Assembly (NCBI GenBank): GCA_947178085.1
Contig: CAMWWS010000081.1
Span: forward strand, 1 to 9,676
Length of the DNA: 9,676 nucleotides
Source: an uncultured Lachnospiraceae bacterium
Lineage (GTDB): Bacteria > Bacillota_A > Clostridia > Lachnospirales > Lachnospiraceae
Reading direction: 5' to 3'
Shown here: one piece after another, positions 6,561 through 9,676 of the stretch
Numbering within the stretch: the stretch's first letter is position 1
Layout: each line of letters opens with the position of its first letter
Translations under genes and position numbers: made by a program
The notes under the pieces: model-generated
Told to the model about the DNA's origin: nothing
Databases searched by the model: none
Seen by the model: the letters and a program-made list of their open reading frames with translations, nothing else

Positions 6561-6599
6561 CTCCTTACCGCCGAACTATTGCCGTTCTTTGTTAAGGAG
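6561..6599 (-). promoter_or_regulatory. Possible Shine-Dalgarno-sequestering stem before the small membrane protein gene
   Basis: On the minus strand CTCCTTA (6593-6599) is a perfect 7-nt complement of TAAGGAG (6561-6567), which includes the entire AAGGAG ribosome binding site of the gene starting at 6553. Between them a small hairpin, GAAC (6584-6587) with GTTC (6573-6576) and a 7-nt loop, would bring the two arms together. If formed, the stem would hide the ribosome binding site and, through overlap, limit murI translation. No T tract follows, so it does not look like a terminator. Confidence 0.4.
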
Positions 6600-6649
6600 T
6601 TTTCCCTAAAGAATTGTATTTATTCCATATTACTTATTTGGACAAATTT

Positions 6650-7342
6650 CTACTTACTTCTTTTATTTTCCTTCTCCATATGAATCTGTCTGATTATGGA
6701 TTTTTCCTGATTATCTATATGTGCTCTTGCAGCCTGCGCCGCTTTTTCTTTATCCTGCCTTATTATACCTTCATAAATCATTCTATGTTCATCCACCAGA
6801 TGATTATGCTGATTTTCGTCTTTAATATATTCAAAACGATATCTGTACATCTGTTCAGATAGATTGTTTACCAGTTGAATCAGCCTTTTATTTCCCGTCG
6901 CAGCTACTATAATATCGTGCAGCTTCACATCCGCCTCCGCCATAATCGTTGCATCTCCTGTAACCGTAGCCTTTTCAAATTCGTCACAGGCGCATTTCAG
7001 TTGATTCTTCTCTTCCTCCGTAATCCTGTCGCATGCAAGTTCTGCACAGAGCGCGTCCAATGCCCGTCTGACCTCAAGTACGTCCTTTAAATCCTTTTCT
7101 GTAATCTCAGCGCCCTCAGCTCCACGCCGCGGAATCATTATGACAAGCCCCTCTAACTCCAGCTTCCGTATAGCCTCTCTGATAGGCGTTCTGCTGACAC
7201 CGAGCTGATTTGCAAGGTGAATCTCCATCAGGCGTTCTCCCGGCTGCAGTTCTCCGGTCAGAATCGCTTTTCTGAGCGTATTAAACACAACATCCCTCAA
7301 AGGAAGAAACTCATCCATATCAAGCTGAAGTCTGGCCCCCAT
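6650..7342 (-). CDS. GntR-family transcriptional regulator, FadR/FCD subfamily
   Basis: This is a 230-aa DNA-binding regulator of normal FCD length. The N-terminal winged helix-turn-helix (about 12-80) shows the classic GntR pattern: ILTGELQPGERLMEIHLANQ, LGVSRTPIREAIRKLELEGL, then the wing PRRGAEGAEIT. The C-terminal helical FCD domain (about 85-215) keeps the usual metal and ligand residues: D138 and H142 (ADVKLHDIIVAATGN), H186 (VDEHRMIYEGI) and H208 (ARAHIDNQ). FCD regulators usually sense small organic acids or sugar acids, often through a bound metal; the effector here is not readable. GGGAGG lies 7 nt before ATG 7342, within the 13-nt gap after ispE, so it is co-transcribed with ispE. 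Palindromes at the ispE promoter make autoregulation likely, though unproven. A link between its effector and isoprenoid or wall synthesis is open. Confidence 0.93.
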   Translation of the reverse strand: MGARLQLDMDEFLPLRDVVFNTLRKAILTGELQPGERLMEIHLANQLGVSRTPIREAIRKLELEGLVIMIPRRGAEGAEITEKDLKDVLEVRRALDALCAELACDRITEEEKNQLKCACDEFEKATVTGDATIMAEADVKLHDIIVAATGNKRLIQLVNNLSEQMYRYRFEYIKDENQHNHLVDEHRMIYEGIIRQDKEKAAQAARAHIDNQEKSIIRQIHMEKENKRSK

Positions 7343-7355
7343 ACACTTTCCTCCC

Positions 7356-8216
7356 TTATACGAATTCGGTTACAAATACCTGTTCAGCAAGTTTATGTGC
7401 CTTAATCTGTTCTGCTGCCCTTCGCGCTTCTTCCTCCATAGTAAAGATTCCGAAAACGGTAGGTCCGCTTCCGCTCATCAGCGCATTCTCCGCTCCATCA
7501 TTCTTCATCAGATTCTTTATCGTATCAATTACCGGATACTCGCGTACCGTAACTGTTTCAAGCACGTTTCCAAGTCTGTCCGTAATCCCTGATAAGCTGC
7601 CCGTTTTGATTGCCTCTACCATACCGTCAATATCCGGATGGTACGACAATGTATCCGCATGCAGATTTTCGTATACAAACTTTGTAGACACATTAATATC
7701 CGGTTTCGCCACTACCAGTATGCACTGTGGCGGCATCGGAAGCTTAGTTAAAGTCTCTCCTATTCCTTGTGCCAAAGCGGTTCCGCCCATAATGCAGTAC
7801 GGAATATCCGCCCCCAGCATTACACCTATATTCTGAAGCTGCTCTATGGATAATCCAATCCCAAACAATTCATTCAGCCCAAGCAGAGTTGCTGCAGCAT
7901 CCGTACTTCCGCCCGCCATTCCTGCGGCAATCGGAATCCTCTTTTGCAGAAAAATGTCTACTCCCTGTGTAACACCTGCCCTGATAAGCAGCAGTTTAGC
8001 CGCGCGACATATAAGATTATCCTCTCCGGCAGAAAGCCCTACATTATCAGTTTTTAGGGTTATGCCCTGCTCTGATTTCCTGGTGAAAGTCAAAGTATCA
8101 CTAATACCTATTGTCTGCATTACCATTTTCACTTCATGGTAACCATCTTCCCTTCGGCGTAGTACATCCAGACCTAAATTGATTTTAGCATAAGCCTCTT
8201 TTGTCAGCTGTTCCAT
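7356..8216 (-). CDS. ispE: 4-diphosphocytidyl-2-C-methyl-D-erythritol kinase
   Basis: This GHMP-family kinase phosphorylates the 2-hydroxyl of CDP-methylerythritol with ATP, the fourth step of the MEP isoprenoid pathway, in the cytosol. At 286 aa it has normal length. It has the N-terminal AYAKINLGLDVLRRREDGYHEV (catalytic-type Lys11), the ATP-binding GHMP motif PIAAGMAGGSTDAAATLLGLN (about 95-115), GADIPYC with catalytic-type Asp137, and the C-terminal glycine motif LMSGSGPTVFGIF. All key residues are present. ATG 8216 is the only sensible start, but the nearest AAGGA is 12 nt upstream, an unusually long spacing that may give weak or controlled initiation. It heads the operon with the GntR regulator and has a near-consensus promoter with an overlapping palindrome and a leader of about 90 nt. 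Confidence 0.96.
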   Translation of the reverse strand: MEQLTKEAYAKINLGLDVLRRREDGYHEVKMVMQTIGISDTLTFTRKSEQGITLKTDNVGLSAGEDNLICRAAKLLLIRAGVTQGVDIFLQKRIPIAAGMAGGSTDAAATLLGLNELFGIGLSIEQLQNIGVMLGADIPYCIMGGTALAQGIGETLTKLPMPPQCILVVAKPDINVSTKFVYENLHADTLSYHPDIDGMVEAIKTGSLSGITDRLGNVLETVTVREYPVIDTIKNLMKNDGAENALMSGSGPTVFGIFTMEEEARRAAEQIKAHKLAEQVFVTEFV

Positions 8217-8258
8217 ATAATCTGTTTTTCCTTATCACATATGATTATGTTAATTATG

Positions 8259-8273
8259 TTGTATAATCTACAA
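8259..8273 (-). promoter_or_regulatory. Second palindrome in the ispE leader (TTGTA-N5-TACAA)
   Basis: A 5-5-5 inverted repeat (TTGTA at 8259-8263, TACAA at 8269-8273) lies about 35-45 nt downstream of the predicted ispE transcription start. It shares the TTGTA/TACAA half-sites with the palindrome at the -10 box, as expected if one regulator binds both. The arms are short and the region is AT-rich, so it is weaker evidence than the first site. Confidence 0.35.
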
Positions 8274-8300
8274 AAGATTTTGTTATTTGAAAATTATTTA

Positions 8301-8326
8301 AGATTGTACTTAATTTTATACAATCT
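8301..8326 (-). promoter_or_regulatory. Candidate operator: palindrome framing the ispE -10 box
   Basis: A perfect inverted repeat has 8-nt arms, AGATTGTA and TACAATCT (8301-8308 and 8319-8326), around a 10-nt centre that contains the -10 hexamer. A protein bound here would block RNA polymerase. GntR-family operators generally follow a GT-Nx-AC palindrome, which this fits (GT and AC inside TTGTA and TACAA). The GntR regulator encoded second in this operon is the obvious candidate. The same arms could also form a weak RNA hairpin from read-through of the upstream permease gene. Confidence 0.5.
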
Positions 8327-8341
8327 GGAAGAGTTTGTCAA
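8313..8341 (-). promoter_or_regulatory. Near-consensus sigma-A promoter of the ispE-gntR operon
   Basis: The minus strand has a perfect -35 TTGACA (8336-8341), a 17-nt spacer and -10 TAAAAT (8313-8318, five of six). Transcription would begin near 8306, giving an untranslated leader of about 90 nt before ispE. A strong constitutive promoter with an overlapping palindrome is the usual layout for repression. Confidence 0.8.
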
Positions 8342-8377
8342 TGTGTAGTGATAAAGTGAGCCTATGTCAAATATACA

Positions 8378-9634
8378 TTACGCTGCCTGCCGCTTATGAA
8401 ATGCTCTGTAAGTAAATGGCAGCGTAATAGTGCTTACAAATAGAGCCGTCAGAATCAGCATAAGCGGATAAGATATTTTTAATCCAAAGATATGAAAAAC
8501 CTCGTACTTTGTCAGTGCTGTATATGCTGCAGCCATTTTAGCCGGCATAAGATTCAGAATATTATTATATGTCCGACTGCTTCTGGAATAGGATAAAAAC
8601 GATGGTACAAATAAAAACACCATTGCGCAGATAATCACCGGAAAGGGAGACGGCATCTTAGCTGATAACAGTAATGTGATTCCTTGCATGAACAGACACA
8701 TAAAGAATCCTGCCAACAGCACATACAGATACGTCTGCAATAAATTCACATTTGCCGGAGCCAGAAAATTTAAAATCTGCAAGCTGCACTCCGCGCCTCC
8801 GCTTCCATATATGGCGAATACAGCGACTGTCAGAATAAACATACCCGATACATAAATTACAGTGGTAAGCATAAAAGACGAGATAATTTTCGCAACAATC
8901 AATTTGCTTCTTCCGTATTTTGTGGACAATAGGATTGCATCAGCTCCCGTCTGGTATTCAGATGAAAATACAGGCGCTAAGGTAATGCATACTACCATAG
9001 CGATAGCCATTAACGAAATATAACTGATACCCAGTAATTTATTCCAACCGGTGTTATATTCATAATGAAAGGGAGTCATGAGCTTTTCATTTTTTGCCAC
9101 AAAATACTCTTTGTCCGTTTCGGAATAATTACCGTAAGAATAATCCATATTAAGATATTCTTCAACCTTTCCCAGACGCTTTTCATAGAATTTTTCAGCA
9201 TCCGACAGCGCAAGGTTTCCAACCGCATAGTAATCATAACTCTCTCCTTCCGGCGTAAACGCCATATCTATAAGGAATTTGATTTCACTGTCAGACTGAA
9301 TATATTTTGCATAAGCAGTATTATTAATCCAAGAACTTACCGTACCGTCCTCTTTTATAAAGCTATCCGGGTCAGCGTAAGCGCTTTGATAATTTGCAAT
9401 CACAGACTTTAATTTTTCAGTCGTTAAGTCACAGGAAGAATTCTCCAATGAATCCTTTTTTGCACTAATTGCTTTCATCCCGGTAATCTCACTTCCATCC
9501 TCATTAATCCAGTTATTTTCACTGATTGTAAGACACGGCACGATAACAAGCATGACCATCATCAATACAACCGCACAAAGAAAAGATTTCTTTTTATATA
9601 CTTTCATAAACTCAAAAAGTATTAATTTTTTCAT
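8378..9634 (-). CDS. ABC-2-type transporter permease
   Basis: This is a 418-aa membrane subunit of an ABC exporter-type system. Predicted layout: a short basic N-terminus, TM1 (about 18-38), a large hydrophilic extracytoplasmic loop (about 39-200, rich in Asp, Glu, Tyr and Ser), then five more membrane segments (about 200-222, 247-276, 300-325, 329-349, 387-408) and a basic C-terminus. The stretch SSEYQTGADAILLSTKYGR followed by SKLIVAKI after TM2 is characteristic of ABC-2 permeases, where a cytoplasmic coupling helix precedes TM3. The substrate is unknown; such permeases often export peptides, antibiotics or lipids. No ATPase is in the window; it would be expected just upstream, beyond the right edge. 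AAAGGAG (start of the match about 13 nt before ATG 9634) is the only ribosome binding site, with long spacing. The reading frame stays open upstream to the window edge, so the start is not absolutely fixed. No clear terminator separates it from the ispE promoter. Confidence 0.87.
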   Translation of the reverse strand: MKKLILFEFMKVYKKKSFLCAVVLMMVMLVIVPCLTISENNWINEDGSEITGMKAISAKKDSLENSSCDLTTEKLKSVIANYQSAYADPDSFIKEDGTVSSWINNTAYAKYIQSDSEIKFLIDMAFTPEGESYDYYAVGNLALSDAEKFYEKRLGKVEEYLNMDYSYGNYSETDKEYFVAKNEKLMTPFHYEYNTGWNKLLGISYISLMAIAMVVCITLAPVFSSEYQTGADAILLSTKYGRSKLIVAKIISSFMLTTVIYVSGMFILTVAVFAIYGSGGAECSLQILNFLAPANVNLLQTYLYVLLAGFFMCLFMQGITLLLSAKMPSPFPVIICAMVFLFVPSFLSYSRSSRTYNNILNLMPAKMAAAYTALTKYEVFHIFGLKISYPLMLILTALFVSTITLPFTYRAFHKRQAA

Positions 9635-9641
9635 ATTAATA
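9620..9641 (-). repeat. Short AT-only inverted repeat around the permease start codon
   Basis: TATTAAT and ATTAATA (7 bp, 9635-9641 and 9620-9626) flank an 8-nt loop containing the ATG. The stem has only A-U pairs, so it would be weak. Together with the long ribosome binding site spacing it could slightly lower initiation, but chance in AT-rich DNA is as likely. Confidence 0.25.
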
Positions 9642-9676
9642 CACTTACTCCTTTCTAATCTGTCTCTTACTGATTT

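Noticed and set aside
6613..6645. Promoter for the small membrane protein gene (TTGTCC at 6640-6645, TACAAT at 6613-6618, minus strand)
   Set aside because: The spacer is 21 nt, too long for a sigma-A promoter, and no better pairing was found. Read-through from ispE-gntR is as likely.
8301..8326. Inverted repeat as an intrinsic terminator of the permease gene
   Set aside because: The stem is AT-rich with a 10-nt loop and is followed by a mixed A/T stretch, not a clean T run. Its exact placement over the -10 favours an operator.
8348..8370. A second perfect TTGACA (8365-8370, minus strand) upstream of the ispE promoter
   Set aside because: At 17 nt spacing the -10 position reads TACACA (three of six), so it is not a convincing promoter beside the much better one at 8313-8341.
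9648..9676. Possible 3' end of an upstream minus-strand gene (frame ending in TAA at 9648-9650)
   Set aside because: Only nine codons are visible, and another frame is also open and continues into the permease ATG. Too short to support as a gene.

Overview
The window looks like a chromosomal housekeeping segment from an anaerobic Clostridia-type Firmicute, most likely Lachnospiraceae. That placement is inferred from gene content and style. The sequence is moderately AT-rich with AAGGAG-type ribosome binding sites. It carries a lipid-anchored trigger-factor-like foldase, a PcsB-like coiled-coil NlpC/P60 protein, an MEP-pathway kinase (ispE) followed by an FCD-type GntR regulator, and murI next to a DUF1934 gene. 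I see no rRNA, tRNA, insertion sequence, phage gene or CRISPR array.

Layout, left to right. A Nudix hydrolase (+) lies at the left edge. It converges on a minus-strand cluster, read right to left: exported trigger-factor-like lipoprotein (3334-4374), asnS (1852-3243), PcsB-like peptidoglycan hydrolase (553-1797). Two AT-rich hairpins with the same TGAAAAAT arm sit directly after the stop codons of the first two genes, and the asnS leader can form a further bulged hairpin. A divergent intergenic region (4375-4535) separates this cluster from a plus-strand gene for a small single-pass membrane protein (4536-5012). That gene abuts, tail to tail with no gap, a second minus-strand cluster: ispE (7356-8216), GntR regulator (6650-7342), small membrane protein (6260-6553), murI (5440-6273), DUF1934 (5013-5438). 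At the right is a six-TM ABC-2-type permease (8378-9634) whose partner ATPase would lie outside the window.

How the genes fit together. murI supplies D-glutamate for peptidoglycan. The PcsB-like protein would cut or remodel peptidoglycan outside the cell. The trigger-factor-like lipoprotein would fold secreted proteins at the outer membrane face. ispE feeds isoprenoid synthesis, which also supplies the undecaprenyl carrier used in wall synthesis. Much of the segment therefore concerns the cell envelope, although gene order alone does not prove a shared pathway.

I found no wholly new multi-gene system. The best leads are regulatory. (1) A near-consensus promoter before ispE has its -10 box framed by an AGATTGTA/TACAATCT palindrome, with a second TTGTA/TACAA palindrome in the leader; the GntR regulator encoded next in the operon is the natural candidate to bind them. 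(2) An upstream CTCCTTA can pair with the complete Shine-Dalgarno sequence of the small membrane protein gene that precedes murI. (3) Paired hairpins follow the stops of the lipoprotein and asnS genes.
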